48,998 bases of DNA, from contig JAEZVB010000072.1 in NCBI GenBank assembly GCA_023443285.1, forward strand, positions 1-48,998, read 5' to 3'. The notes under the pieces were generated by a model. It did no database searches, had not been told where the DNA came from, and worked only from the letters and a program-made list of their open reading frames with translations. Position numbers and translations under genes: made by a program. The DNA is from Bacillota bacterium (lineage in GTDB: Bacteria; Bacillota; Negativicutes; Sporomusales; Sporomusaceae). Positions within the stretch are counted from its first letter, which is position 1. The number at the start of each line of letters is the position of its first letter. This document shows, in pieces, positions 14,777-21,469 of the stretch.

Positions 14777-15043
14777 TTGAAAAACAAATGTTCGTGCGGA
14801 AGCAAGCTTTTTGAAAATGTTGATGTGACACCGACTGGGGTTAGGGAAAAAAGATTTTTTACAAGATGTAGGCAATGTGGTTTAGTTATAGCTGTTCATG
14901 GGTGCGGGTTACATAGTCAAGGTCATCTGCTATTGTCTCAATGGTTACATGCTGTTTGTCGGATGCCCGCCAAATTTAGTCATGCAGTGTCACTGCTCTC
15001 TGGTTGGCATAGGAGGCAGAATACGGAACAACGGTGTTTATAA
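14777..15043 (+). CDS. zinc-ribbon-like hypothetical protein under c-di-GMP control
   Basis: 88 codons from a TTG at 14777 with AGAGGG eight bases upstream. The first 40 residues form a four-Cys zinc ribbon: CSCG near the start and CRQCG near residue 35, with a TGVREKRFFTRC middle. The rest (residues 41-88) looks unlike a protein domain and may result from a frameshift, since neighbouring frames are also open. It sits directly behind the riboswitch terminator and before a strong terminator at 15046. A nucleic-acid or protein-binding role is plausible, function unknown. Confidence 0.55.
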   Translation: MKNKCSCGSKLFENVDVTPTGVREKRFFTRCRQCGLVIAVHGCGLHSQGHLLLSQWLHAVCRMPAKFSHAVSLLSGWHRRQNTEQRCL

Positions 15044-15045
15044 TA

Positions 15046-15078
15046 AAAAAACCTGCTTAATTAAGCAGGTTTTTTTTT
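15046..15078 (+). terminator. perfect bidirectional terminator
   Basis: AAAAAAACCTGCTTAA is followed immediately by its complement TTAAGCAGGTTTTTTTT. It closes the c-di-GMP-controlled unit and abuts the 101-bp repeat. Confidence 0.9.
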
Positions 15079-15174
15079 ACCCTAACAGAAAGTATAACTT
15101 TCTTAAAAACAGGATAAGGGCAACATCGACTTCCACCTTCGCCAAAGGCTCGGCGCAAGCCGTGTTTTCTTTAT
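15074..15174 (+). repeat. 101-bp structured intergenic repeat, copy 2
   Basis: Ninety-four of 101 bases match 3751-3851. The seven differences include a paired change: CGGT-GCAA-ACCG in copy 1 becomes CGGC-GCAA-GCCG here (15151-15162), preserving a GCAA tetraloop hairpin. It lies between the terminator of the plus-strand unit and the end of a small minus-strand gene. Confidence 0.85.
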
Positions 15175-15190
15175 AGCAGAGCGGCTAGAT

Positions 15191-15337
15191 TCACTTCCCT
15201 AGTACGGAAAGTGCTAGTATATAGCAAACTAGCACCGCTGTCGCAAAACACATTCCAAGAATAACTGGAGCAGCGCGGTAGAGAAAGAGCATTGTATCTA
15301 GGGAGTTTTCAATGGTATTGAAGAAAGAAGGCCTCAT
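15191..15337 (-). CDS. small membrane protein (48 aa)
   Basis: ATG at 15337 with AAGGAGGG upstream; the longer open frame to 15484 has no ribosome site. The protein is MRPSFFNTIENSLDTMLFLY followed by a hydrophobic span, ILGMCFATAVLVCYILALSV, ending LGK. One, possibly two, membrane helices. No family recognised. The only leftward gene between 8.6 and 17.6 kb. Confidence 0.6.
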   Translation of the reverse strand: MRPSFFNTIENSLDTMLFLYRAAPVILGMCFATAVLVCYILALSVLGK

Positions 15338-15542
15338 TGGAATCCCTCCTTGATATAATACTTGTACTATTAGTTTAGCAAATAATTGTTGCAATGTATA
15401 TCTATTTCTCCGCTTTGAATCAGTTGCATGGAAGAAGAACGGCGCAGGTACAAATATTTTAGAGAACTTCGCAGGTATCAGCAAAAATATGTAGAAATTA
15501 AATGTTGGTAATATTATTATATTTTGTTCAATTTTAACAATT

Positions 15543-15565
15543 AAAGGCGGGAGAGCTGCCTTTTT
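15543..15565 (+). terminator. weak terminator-like hairpin before the lipoprotein gene
   Basis: AAAGGC / GCCTTT around a 9-base loop, then TTTTG. Short stem; it could equally act as a leader hairpin. Confidence 0.4.
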
Positions 15566-15607
15566 GTATAAATTAAGTTCAAAATGATAAGGAAAAGAGG
15601 GACGATG

Positions 15608-16453
15608 ATGAAAAGAGTTTTTCCGAAAAGTTCATGCCTCTTTACTCTTGGTATTGTATTATTCTGTTTTACTCTATTAGTATCAGGTTGCGCTGACTTG
15701 CAAGAAATTAGCGCCTTATCCGCCACTGCCACAGCAACTTTGCAAAATACCACATATATAACCGATTATGCAAGTTCATTTGAGCGTCAAAAGGAATTAG
15801 GAAATGACAAGATTAGTGAACAGATGATCACCAACGCTAAAGACCATACTACTAAGATGCTGGCGTTTTACAAGGGAGCAGCTTTGTATACAAATATATT
15901 AGGAAAACTGTCGACGGACGATATTATTTCTTATCAAACCGAGCTTAAAAATCTACAAACTCAAGTAAATACCCTTGGAAGAGATGAAAAAATTTCGGAT
16001 AAACAAATTGATGCAGTCAGACTAATCGCCAAAATTATGACTGACAATTACCGGCAAAAAGAATTGAAAACTATGATTGAGAATTCGGATCAACCGTTTG
16101 GTGAACTAATTGATACACTTATAGGCTTTAATGATACGTATATAGTTGTTCTTGAAAATGAATTGGGAACTTTAAAAGACCGGTATGAGTTAGCAGATAA
16201 TGGAGATGATTCAAGTATTGTCAAAAAAATGAATATCTTATTGACAGACAACTACCTTGCCAAAAAGAATGAAGTAGAAACAAAAATTAAATCTGTTCAA
16301 GCATATAATCATAGTCTTGAAGTGATTAAAAATGCGCATCAGGAATTATATAAAAACAGAAATGATTTTTCCGTAGAGAAATTACGTTATACATTAAATC
16401 GGTATAATACGGAACTTGCTCAGGTTTACTCTGAATTAATGGCAAAGAAATAA
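15608..16453 (+). CDS. predicted lipoprotein, helical, function unknown
   Basis: 281 residues. A lipoprotein signal peptide (MKRVFPKSSCLFTLGIVLFC, then FTLLVSGC) ends in the lipobox LVSGC with Cys near residue 28. The mature part is almost wholly helical and charged, with heptad-like stretches (KDHTTKMLAFYKGAAL, ELGTLKDRYELADN), suggesting a periplasmic coiled-coil. Two ATGs are adjacent (15605 and 15608); the second has the better spacing to GAGGG. It is followed after 15 bases by the 122-aa gene, so they form a two-gene operon. No family recognised. Confidence 0.75.
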   Translation: MKRVFPKSSCLFTLGIVLFCFTLLVSGCADLQEISALSATATATLQNTTYITDYASSFERQKELGNDKISEQMITNAKDHTTKMLAFYKGAALYTNILGKLSTDDIISYQTELKNLQTQVNTLGRDEKISDKQIDAVRLIAKIMTDNYRQKELKTMIENSDQPFGELIDTLIGFNDTYIVVLENELGTLKDRYELADNGDDSSIVKKMNILLTDNYLAKKNEVETKIKSVQAYNHSLEVIKNAHQELYKNRNDFSVEKLRYTLNRYNTELAQVYSELMAKK

Positions 16454-16468
16454 AGTGGGGTGACAAGG

Positions 16469-16834
16469 ATGCCAACAAATTACGGTATTCAAATAGCTCA
16501 AAAATTTGTAGATCTGGCTAATGCTATAAAAACACCTGATAATGCAACCGACGCGGAAAAGCTACAAATCAAGAATTACAAAAACCAATTACGCGCGCAA
16601 GCTTTGCAAGCATGTAATGATACAGTCGCTGACCTTATAAAAACCGGTCAGCTTAGTGTTGATAATTTGCAGACACAGACTAAAAAGGCGGAGCAAGCTC
16701 TGAATAAGATTAATGATGTAAAGGAAACGATTTCACTATTAACAACGTTAGCACTTTTAGCTCAACAAATACAAACAGGGGATCTTGACGGCATAAATAC
16801 CTCCTTGCAGAGTATTGCTGACTTAACTAAATAA
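16469..16834 (+). CDS. helical hypothetical protein partner of the lipoprotein
   Basis: About 121 residues from ATG 16469 (an in-frame GTG lies at 16460). No signal peptide. All-helical composition with repeated Gln/Asn/Lys (KNYKNQLRAQALQACNDTVA, SLLTTLALLAQQIQTGDLDG). It follows the lipoprotein closely and ends before a terminator, so both products probably act together, though one is exported and the other is not evidently so. No family recognised. Confidence 0.65.
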   Translation: MPTNYGIQIAQKFVDLANAIKTPDNATDAEKLQIKNYKNQLRAQALQACNDTVADLIKTGQLSVDNLQTQTKKAEQALNKINDVKETISLLTTLALLAQQIQTGDLDGINTSLQSIADLTK

Positions 16835-16845
16835 CTGCGTGTCTT

Positions 16846-16872
16846 AAAAACAGGTTATGCCTGTTTTTTTTT
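16846..16872 (+). terminator. terminator of the lipoprotein operon
   Basis: AAAAACAGG-ttatg-CCTGTTTTTTTT. Confidence 0.85.
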
Positions 16873-16905
16873 CTGCATCACTGGCAACAAATATATAAAA
16901 AATTC

Positions 16906-16934
16906 TTGCCAACTAAAGAAGAATTTGTTATACT
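16906..16934 (+). promoter_or_regulatory. sigma-A promoter of the rubrerythrin gene
   Basis: TTGCCA (16906-16911), 17-base spacer, TATACT (16929-16934), 46 bases before the ATG. Confidence 0.7.
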
Positions 16935-16948
16935 AATAATAGTTATTA
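16934..16948 (+). promoter_or_regulatory. possible PerR/Fur-type operator
   Basis: TAATAA-TAG-TTATTA, a perfect 6-3-6 palindrome that starts on the last base of the -10 box. Its length and AT-rich symmetry resemble PerR boxes (7-1-7, TTATAATnATTATAA), and peroxide control would fit a reverse rubrerythrin. The match to the consensus is only partial. Confidence 0.4.
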
Positions 16949-16980
16949 ATAAGAAACTATTATCCGGAGGAGAGGTTCTA

Positions 16981-17526
16981 ATGAAAAAATTTGTATGTAC
17001 GATATGTGGTTATGTTCATGAAGGTGACTCAGCTCCAGATGCATGTCCGCAATGTAAAGCGCCTGCTGCTAAATTTATTGAACAAGTTGCCGGATTAGCT
17101 TGGGCTGATGAGCATCGGATCGGTGTTGCCGCTAACGTTGACCCTGAAATTATTGAAGGGCTAAAGATGAACTTTACCGGAGAATGTACTGAAGTTGGAA
17201 TGTACTTAGCTATGAGTCGGCAAGCAGACAGAGAAGGTTATCCGGAAGTAGCCGAAGCCTATAAACGGATTGCTTTTGAAGAGGCAGAGCATGCTGCCAA
17301 GTTTGCTGAGTTACTTGGTGAAGTTGTATTTGCTTCTACTAAAAAGAACCTGGAATTGCGCGTAGATGCTGAGCATGGCGCTTGCCAGGGGAAATTGGAT
17401 CTTGCCAAAAAGGCTAAGCAACTCAATTTAGATGCCATTCATGATACCGTTCATGAAATGTGCAAGGATGAAGCCCGTCATGGTGCTGCCTTTAAAGGAC
17501 TTCTCAACAGATACTTTGGTAAATAA
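16981..17526 (+). CDS. reverse rubrerythrin (rubredoxin domain first)
   Basis: 181 residues from ATG 16981 with GGAGGAG upstream (the longer frame from 16906 overlaps the promoter). An N-terminal rubredoxin knuckle has Cys6-Cys9 and Cys22-Cys25 (FVCTICGYVHEG...ACPQC), followed by a four-helix ferritin-like domain with E-x-x-H type di-iron ligands (GECTEVGMYL, FEEAEHAAKF, CKDEARHGAAF). The domain order is the reverse of classic rubrerythrin; this type acts as a peroxide and oxygen-detoxifying reductase in clostridia. Cytoplasmic. Single-gene unit with its own promoter and terminator. Confidence 0.93.
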   Translation: MKKFVCTICGYVHEGDSAPDACPQCKAPAAKFIEQVAGLAWADEHRIGVAANVDPEIIEGLKMNFTGECTEVGMYLAMSRQADREGYPEVAEAYKRIAFEEAEHAAKFAELLGEVVFASTKKNLELRVDAEHGACQGKLDLAKKAKQLNLDAIHDTVHEMCKDEARHGAAFKGLLNRYFGK

Positions 17527-17536
17527 GTTTGCTTAT

Positions 17537-17588
17537 AAAAATACCCACCAATCATTGCGAATTTTCGCTAATGCTTGGTGGGTATTTT
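17537..17588 (+). terminator. bidirectional terminator between rubrerythrin and DUF4870 genes
   Basis: AAAAATACCCACCAA pairs with TTGGTGGGTATTTT around an inner GCGAATTTTCGC hairpin; serves both convergent genes. Confidence 0.88.
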
Positions 17589-17598
17589 AGTCTAATTG

Positions 17599-17946
17599 TT
17601 ATAATTTGTTGATAAGTTTTTGAATCAAAGGATACTCGTAAGGTTGGCCGTCGATGGCTTTTATCGCCGCCATGATGGAGGTTATGAACAGAAGTAGGCA
17701 GAGAATTGCTAGTATGGGTAATAGTAGCAGTCCAATAAGTACAAAGCTTAATAGACCGGTAATTGCCGAAAGAACCGAAATGGCAAGATGAGCTACCAAA
17801 GCCTGTTTAGCGTGTTCGCGGATAAACGGGTCATCCTTTTTTACTAAAAAAATGATTAGCGGAGCAATAATAAATCCTAGGCCACCTAGCAAATACGCCA
17901 GGTGCGCGAGTACAGCTAATATCTTTTGCTCTCCCGTGATATTCAT
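17599..17946 (-). CDS. DUF4870 family membrane protein
   Basis: 115 residues from ATG 17946 with GGGAGG upstream. Three to four hydrophobic helices with the DUF4870 signature: an N-terminal EQKILAVLAHLAYLLG segment, the FIREHAKQALVAHLAISVLS loop, and a final IKAIDGQPYEYPLI stretch. Small inner-membrane protein of unknown function found widely in Firmicutes. Converges on the rubrerythrin gene and shares its terminator. Confidence 0.88.
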   Translation of the reverse strand: MNITGEQKILAVLAHLAYLLGGLGFIIAPLIIFLVKKDDPFIREHAKQALVAHLAISVLSAITGLLSFVLIGLLLLPILAILCLLLFITSIMAAIKAIDGQPYEYPLIQKLINKL

Positions 17947-18147
17947 CAAGAAATGCCTCCCTTTTGCAGATTGGTATATTATATTATATCAAATAGCCAA
18001 GCTAGAGTGCACTTATTTCGGATTCTTCAGGCGGTGGCTTCCTGCTCATAGAAAAAATGGGATGTTGGGGAGATTTGATGTATTGTGAGGAAGAGCAATT
18101 TGGATAGTTATATTTAGGCGAACTATTGGAAATGGTATTACACTGAG

Positions 18148-18504
18148 GTGATTATCATAGCTCGAACAGTGGTACTGGATTTTGATGGTGTAATTCATAG
18201 CTATACCAGCGGATGGAAGGGGGTAACTGTAATTCCCGATCCGCCGGTTGCTGGGATCAAAGAAGCTATAGTAGACATTCGTAAACTGTATAAGGTTGTT
18301 GTTGTTTCGACTCGTTGCTTTCAGGAGGGCGGCCTTGAGGCTGTTAAGGAGTGGTTAGCAAAGTATGATATTACTGTTGATGAGGTGCTTGCCCATAAGC
18401 CACCGGCGATTGTATATGTGGATGACAGGGCACTAACCTTTGATGGAAATGCCAAAGAATTGCTGCATAAAATCAAGACATTTAGAACCTGGCAGAAACG
18501 ATAA
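18148..18504 (+). CDS. small HAD-like phosphatase-fold protein
   Basis: 118 residues. HAD motif I is VVLDFDGVIHSY (nucleophile Asp11, acid Asp13), motif II is VVVSTRC, and a late acidic motif is IVYVDDRALTF. With so few residues there is only a minimal cap. Probable small-molecule phosphatase, substrate unknown. The start is odd: GTG 18148 is part of the GAGGTG that would otherwise serve as the ribosome site, and a rare ATT or ATA start just downstream (18151-18159) would have better spacing. It converges on a 57-aa gene with a shared hairpin. Confidence 0.8.
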   Translation: MIIIARTVVLDFDGVIHSYTSGWKGVTVIPDPPVAGIKEAIVDIRKLYKVVVVSTRCFQEGGLEAVKEWLAKYDITVDEVLAHKPPAIVYVDDRALTFDGNAKELLHKIKTFRTWQKR

Positions 18505-18507
18505 TAG

Positions 18508-18531
18508 AGGCGGCTAGTCTGCCGCCTCCTC
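18508..18531 (+). terminator. hairpin between convergent HAD and 57-aa genes
   Basis: GAGGCGGC-tagtct-GCCGCCTC perfect stem with the stop codon of the minus-strand gene in its loop. The T-tract is weak (CTCTT). Confidence 0.45.
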
Positions 18532-18687
18532 TTCGAAAAACTGTTCAAATGCTTCACGGTGTTTATGTTCATTGGTCATAGCTTCAGAAATTATGGATTT
18601 GTTGATTTGCTCGCGCGATAATGCATTATCGCCGGCACTCATGGCATATTCACTTGCATAGGATTCCATTTGAGACTTTTTCCGCAT
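18514..18687 (-). CDS. small hydrophilic hypothetical protein (57 aa)
   Basis: ATG at 18687 with TTGGAGGTGA upstream; 57 codons ending TAG in the loop of the shared hairpin. The product (MRKKSQMESYASEYAMSAGD...NKSIISEAMTNEHKHREAFE...) is helical, with an acidic tail FEEEAAD. A strong ribosome site and clean frame support a real gene. No family recognised. Confidence 0.65.
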   Translation of the reverse strand: MRKKSQMESYASEYAMSAGDNALSREQINKSIISEAMTNEHKHREAFEQFFEEEAAD

Positions 18688-18846
18688 GCTATCACCTCCA
18701 AGTTTATTGTTCCCGTATGAAATTTTATATACGTCAGGTCAAATATGGAAGGTAAAGTGAGAATTGAATTCTTTTCTTTGCAAATTACGTTGATGTTTTT
18801 TCAGTTACATTCTATACTATAGATAATACCTCTTAGAAAAGGTGGT

Positions 18847-19233
18847 ATGGCCATGCGCGCATTAGTTGTTGACGATTCCAAAGTCAGCCGGGAGTTCATT
18901 ATCTCGCATTTGCATGAGCTGGGAATCATAATGATCGAGGAAGCCGAAGATGGATTTGATGCTATCAATAAAATCAAAAAGCTTTCACCAGGTACGAAGT
19001 ATGACATTATTACGTTAGATGTCGTTATGCCGAAAAAGGATGGCTTGGAGGCACTCAAGGATATTAAACTGCTGTCTCCCAACTCCAAAATCATCATCTG
19101 CAGTTCAAATAATGATGTTTATACAGTAAAGGTAGCGCTGGGCTTTGGGGTTGATGGTTTTGTCGTAAAGCCATTTTCCCGGCAAAAGTTTTTAGAAGTG
19201 CTTTGGCGTAGTTTAAAAATGGAGAAAAAGTAA
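18847..19233 (+). CDS. single-domain response regulator (CheY-like)
   Basis: 128 residues from ATG 18847 (ATG 18853 has better spacing to AAAGGTGG and may be the true start). Complete receiver: Asp9-Asp10 (VVDDS), phosphoacceptor Asp58 (ITLDVVMP), Ser86-Ser87 (IICSSNND) and Lys108 (VVKPF). No output domain, so it acts by protein contact, as CheY or Spo0F do. No kinase gene is adjacent. Followed by its own hairpin. Confidence 0.9.
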   Translation: MAMRALVVDDSKVSREFIISHLHELGIIMIEEAEDGFDAINKIKKLSPGTKYDIITLDVVMPKKDGLEALKDIKLLSPNSKIIICSSNNDVYTVKVALGFGVDGFVVKPFSRQKFLEVLWRSLKMEKK

Positions 19234-19246
19234 GAGAAACAAAACT

Positions 19247-19273
19247 AACCATCGCCATAACAATGCGATGGTT
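19247..19273 (+). terminator. hairpin after the response regulator
   Basis: AACCATCGC / GCGATGGTT around a 9-base loop, then ATATATTTGCTTTTC. Confidence 0.6.
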
Positions 19274-19349
19274 ATATATTTGCTTTTCTACTAAAGGCGG
19301 AGGAAAATCCACTGAATAAATCGCATTTTGAGGGAGAGGTGGTGTAACC

Positions 19350-19517
19350 ATGGGATTAATAAACAAATATGTCGATCTAGTTTTTATTGTAATAGCACTA
19401 CTGTATGGCTTAGCGCGGGATCCGCAAACAACTTGGTCAATTTTTGATACAGCTCTTATTATTATGCTGTTGGTGGTGGCGGCTAACCGGCTTCGAAAGA
19501 TGTTTAAGTCGAAATAG
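19350..19517 (+). CDS. small two-span membrane protein (55 aa)
   Basis: ATG at 19350 with GAGAGGTGG upstream. Two hydrophobic helices (YVDLVFIVIALLYGLA and FDTALIIMLLVVAANRL) around a short loop, with a basic tail LRKMFKSK that would stay in the cytoplasm. Lies before the tetR promoter. No family recognised. Confidence 0.65.
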   Translation: MGLINKYVDLVFIVIALLYGLARDPQTTWSIFDTALIIMLLVVAANRLRKMFKSK

Positions 19518-19547
19518 CAAAGCCGGCTGTGTAAGCAGAGATTTATA

Positions 19548-19576
19548 TTGACAAAAGAGCACCGGTAAGTAATAAT
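19548..19576 (+). promoter_or_regulatory. sigma-A promoter of tetR
   Basis: TTGACA (19548-19553), 17-base spacer, AATAAT (19571-19576). The operator begins at the end of the -10 box. Confidence 0.65.
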
Positions 19577-19607
19577 AACAGCATACCGACTGGTAGGTAT
19601 GCTGTTA
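19576..19607 (+). promoter_or_regulatory. TetR-type operator O1
   Basis: A 32-base palindrome with perfect 12-base arms TAACAGCATACC / GGTATGCTGTTA around GACTGGTA. The central 20 bases are identical to those of O2 upstream of the pump genes. Position over the transcription start predicts autorepression. Confidence 0.85.
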
Positions 19608-19624
19608 GCAGGGGGAGTAATGAG

Positions 19625-20206
19625 ATGACTAAAGCAAATATAATCATTGCAGCTTTGCGGCTGTTTGTGACGCGAGGCTATAATTCGGTTTCTCTTATTG
19701 ATGTTGCCAATGAGATTGGCATTACCAAGGGGGGGATCTATCATTACTTTTCCAGTAAGGATGCTTTACTGCAGGTAGGTATGCACTATCTGCTTGAACG
19801 TCTTGAAGGGAAGTATACTGAGTTGTTGAGTGATAAACATAGTATTCGGGAAGTGCTTAGTGAGTTGCTAGTAGAGAAAACGCTAGAAAAGCATGCGAAA
19901 GACTTGTTAGGGATAGAAGGTGAGTGCCGCGTTGATTGTGCTCATTTTGTTATTGAGATCATGAGTAAATTTCCTGATATTCAAGAGAGAATGGAACAAG
20001 GGCGTGTGTCAATCTGTGAAGTTTTTGCCAGGAAAATCGAGGTAGCTATAGAGCAGGGAGAAGTAAAGCGCGATCTTGACAGCTATGCCCTGGCAGCTGC
20101 TATTATGGCTGTGGCCAGCGGTCAAGTGTCACTGGGGCGCTCCTTTCAGTCGCCTGAGATGCGCTCGCGAATGCTGGAGAGCGTCTGGCGATTAATGGCT
20201 GTATAG
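19625..20206 (+). CDS. TetR/AcrR family transcriptional regulator
   Basis: 193 residues. The N-terminal helix-turn-helix is classic: AALRLFVTRGYNSVSLIDVA, NEIGITKGGIYHYFSSKDAL. The C-terminal half is a ligand-binding helical domain with two Cys (GECRVDCAHF). It lies directly upstream of an RND pump and both promoters carry the same palindrome, so it most likely represses itself and the pump until a toxic ligand binds. GGGGGAG precedes the ATG. Confidence 0.93.
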   Translation: MTKANIIIAALRLFVTRGYNSVSLIDVANEIGITKGGIYHYFSSKDALLQVGMHYLLERLEGKYTELLSDKHSIREVLSELLVEKTLEKHAKDLLGIEGECRVDCAHFVIEIMSKFPDIQERMEQGRVSICEVFARKIEVAIEQGEVKRDLDSYALAAAIMAVASGQVSLGRSFQSPEMRSRMLESVWRLMAV

Positions 20207-20291
20207 GATCTTTATAATTTTTGATTAGAAGGCTTGGCCTTGATATTGCTAAAGGGCGTGTAGCTAATTCAAATGGGTGTTTTTTTAACTA

Positions 20292-20317
20292 GGACATACC
20301 GACTGGTAGGTATGTCC
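20292..20317 (+). promoter_or_regulatory. TetR-type operator O2
   Basis: GGACATACC / GGTATGTCC arms around the same GACTGGTA centre as O1. Located 39 bases before the adaptor start. Confidence 0.85.
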
Positions 20318-20355
20318 AATACGCGTTCAGTCCAATTTTGAATGGAGGTTACTTG

Positions 20356-21453
20356 ATGAATAGGATGAAACCAAAGTATTGGATAGTTCCGGTGATACTA
20401 GTGATTGCCGTTACGCTAGCAGTTCGCAGTGGTGTATTTGCTTTTGGCAAAAATGAAGCAAAGGCAGTTGACATTGGACTTAGCGTGAAAGTTGTGGAAG
20501 CTGAGTATGTAGATGCTGTACCCAGCCTGTTGTTTAATGGCTCTGTGGAAGGTAAAACCGCGGCAACGGTGAGTGCTAAAATTGCCGGCAGGATTGAACA
20601 AGTCCTGGTGGAAGAAGGACAAGCCGTTAAGGCTGGTGATCCGTTGATTAAGTTAGAGGCTGTTGAGTTGGCAAACTCGGCCAGACAGGCTGGTGATGCC
20701 GTAGGCAAGGCACAGATAAATTATGAATTGGCGCTGAATGATTACAATCGTTACCAGCGGCTGTTTGATAAAGGGGCTATTTCCGAGCAGCAGTTAGATA
20801 ATATCAGAGCCAAATTAAAAACAGCACAAGCTGATGTTTCAAGCGCAAAAGCTACTCAAAGCAGCGCCGAGCAGCAATATGGTTATGGGATAATCAGCGC
20901 ACCTGTCGATGGTGTGGTTGCCAACAAAAATGCTACTATCGGCCAGGTGGTATCCCCCGGAGCCGCGCTAATGGTAGTGCAAGACATTGACCAAGTTTAT
21001 GCTGTGGTTAATGTTGAGCAAAAAGATCTGGGGCGTGTGAAGGTTGGACAAAAAGCCAATATTACGGTGGATGCCTACCCAGATAAGGTCTTTGCTGGTA
21101 CGGTCGATATTATGAATCCGGAGGCAGGTTCGGCCAGTCGGATGTTTAAGACCAGGATTAAAATTGACAATGCCGGTGCCGAATTAAAACCAGGCATGTT
21201 TGCCAAGGTAGAGCTGACAACAGGCGATAGTGTACCAGTGCTTACCGTTTGGCAATCGGCTGTTGTGCAGAAACAGGGCTTATATTATGTGTTTACCGCC
21301 GAAAACGGTAAAGCCGTCCGCCGACAAATCGAGATTGGCGAAGTAACAGGCAGCACAATTGTAGTTAAAAGTGGTTTAGAGCCTGGTGCTCAGGTCATTG
21401 TAACAAGTACCAACCGCATTAAGGATGGAGACGCAATTCGCGTAATATCATAG
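20356..21453 (+). CDS. RND efflux periplasmic adaptor (HlyD/AcrA family)
   Basis: 365 residues from ATG 20356 with TGGAGG upstream. A single N-terminal membrane anchor (YWIVPVILVIAVTLAV) is followed by the biotinyl-lipoyl-like half-motif GRIEQVLVEEGQAVKAGDPL, a coiled-coil hairpin (residues about 105-170), the second lipoyl half (YGIISAPVDGVVANKNATIG), a beta-barrel and a membrane-proximal domain. It links the inner-membrane pump to an outer-membrane channel. First gene of a two-gene operon under TetR control; no outer-membrane factor gene follows. Confidence 0.94.
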   Translation: MNRMKPKYWIVPVILVIAVTLAVRSGVFAFGKNEAKAVDIGLSVKVVEAEYVDAVPSLLFNGSVEGKTAATVSAKIAGRIEQVLVEEGQAVKAGDPLIKLEAVELANSARQAGDAVGKAQINYELALNDYNRYQRLFDKGAISEQQLDNIRAKLKTAQADVSSAKATQSSAEQQYGYGIISAPVDGVVANKNATIGQVVSPGAALMVVQDIDQVYAVVNVEQKDLGRVKVGQKANITVDAYPDKVFAGTVDIMNPEAGSASRMFKTRIKIDNAGAELKPGMFAKVELTTGDSVPVLTVWQSAVVQKQGLYYVFTAENGKAVRRQIEIGEVTGSTIVVKSGLEPGAQVIVTSTNRIKDGDAIRVIS

Positions 21454-21469
21454 ATTAGAGGAAAAAGAC

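Noticed and set aside
19094..19744. Leftward 216-codon frame opposite the response regulator, small membrane protein and tetR
   Set aside because: It lies antisense to three better supported genes and to the palindromic operator; composition is that of a shadow frame.
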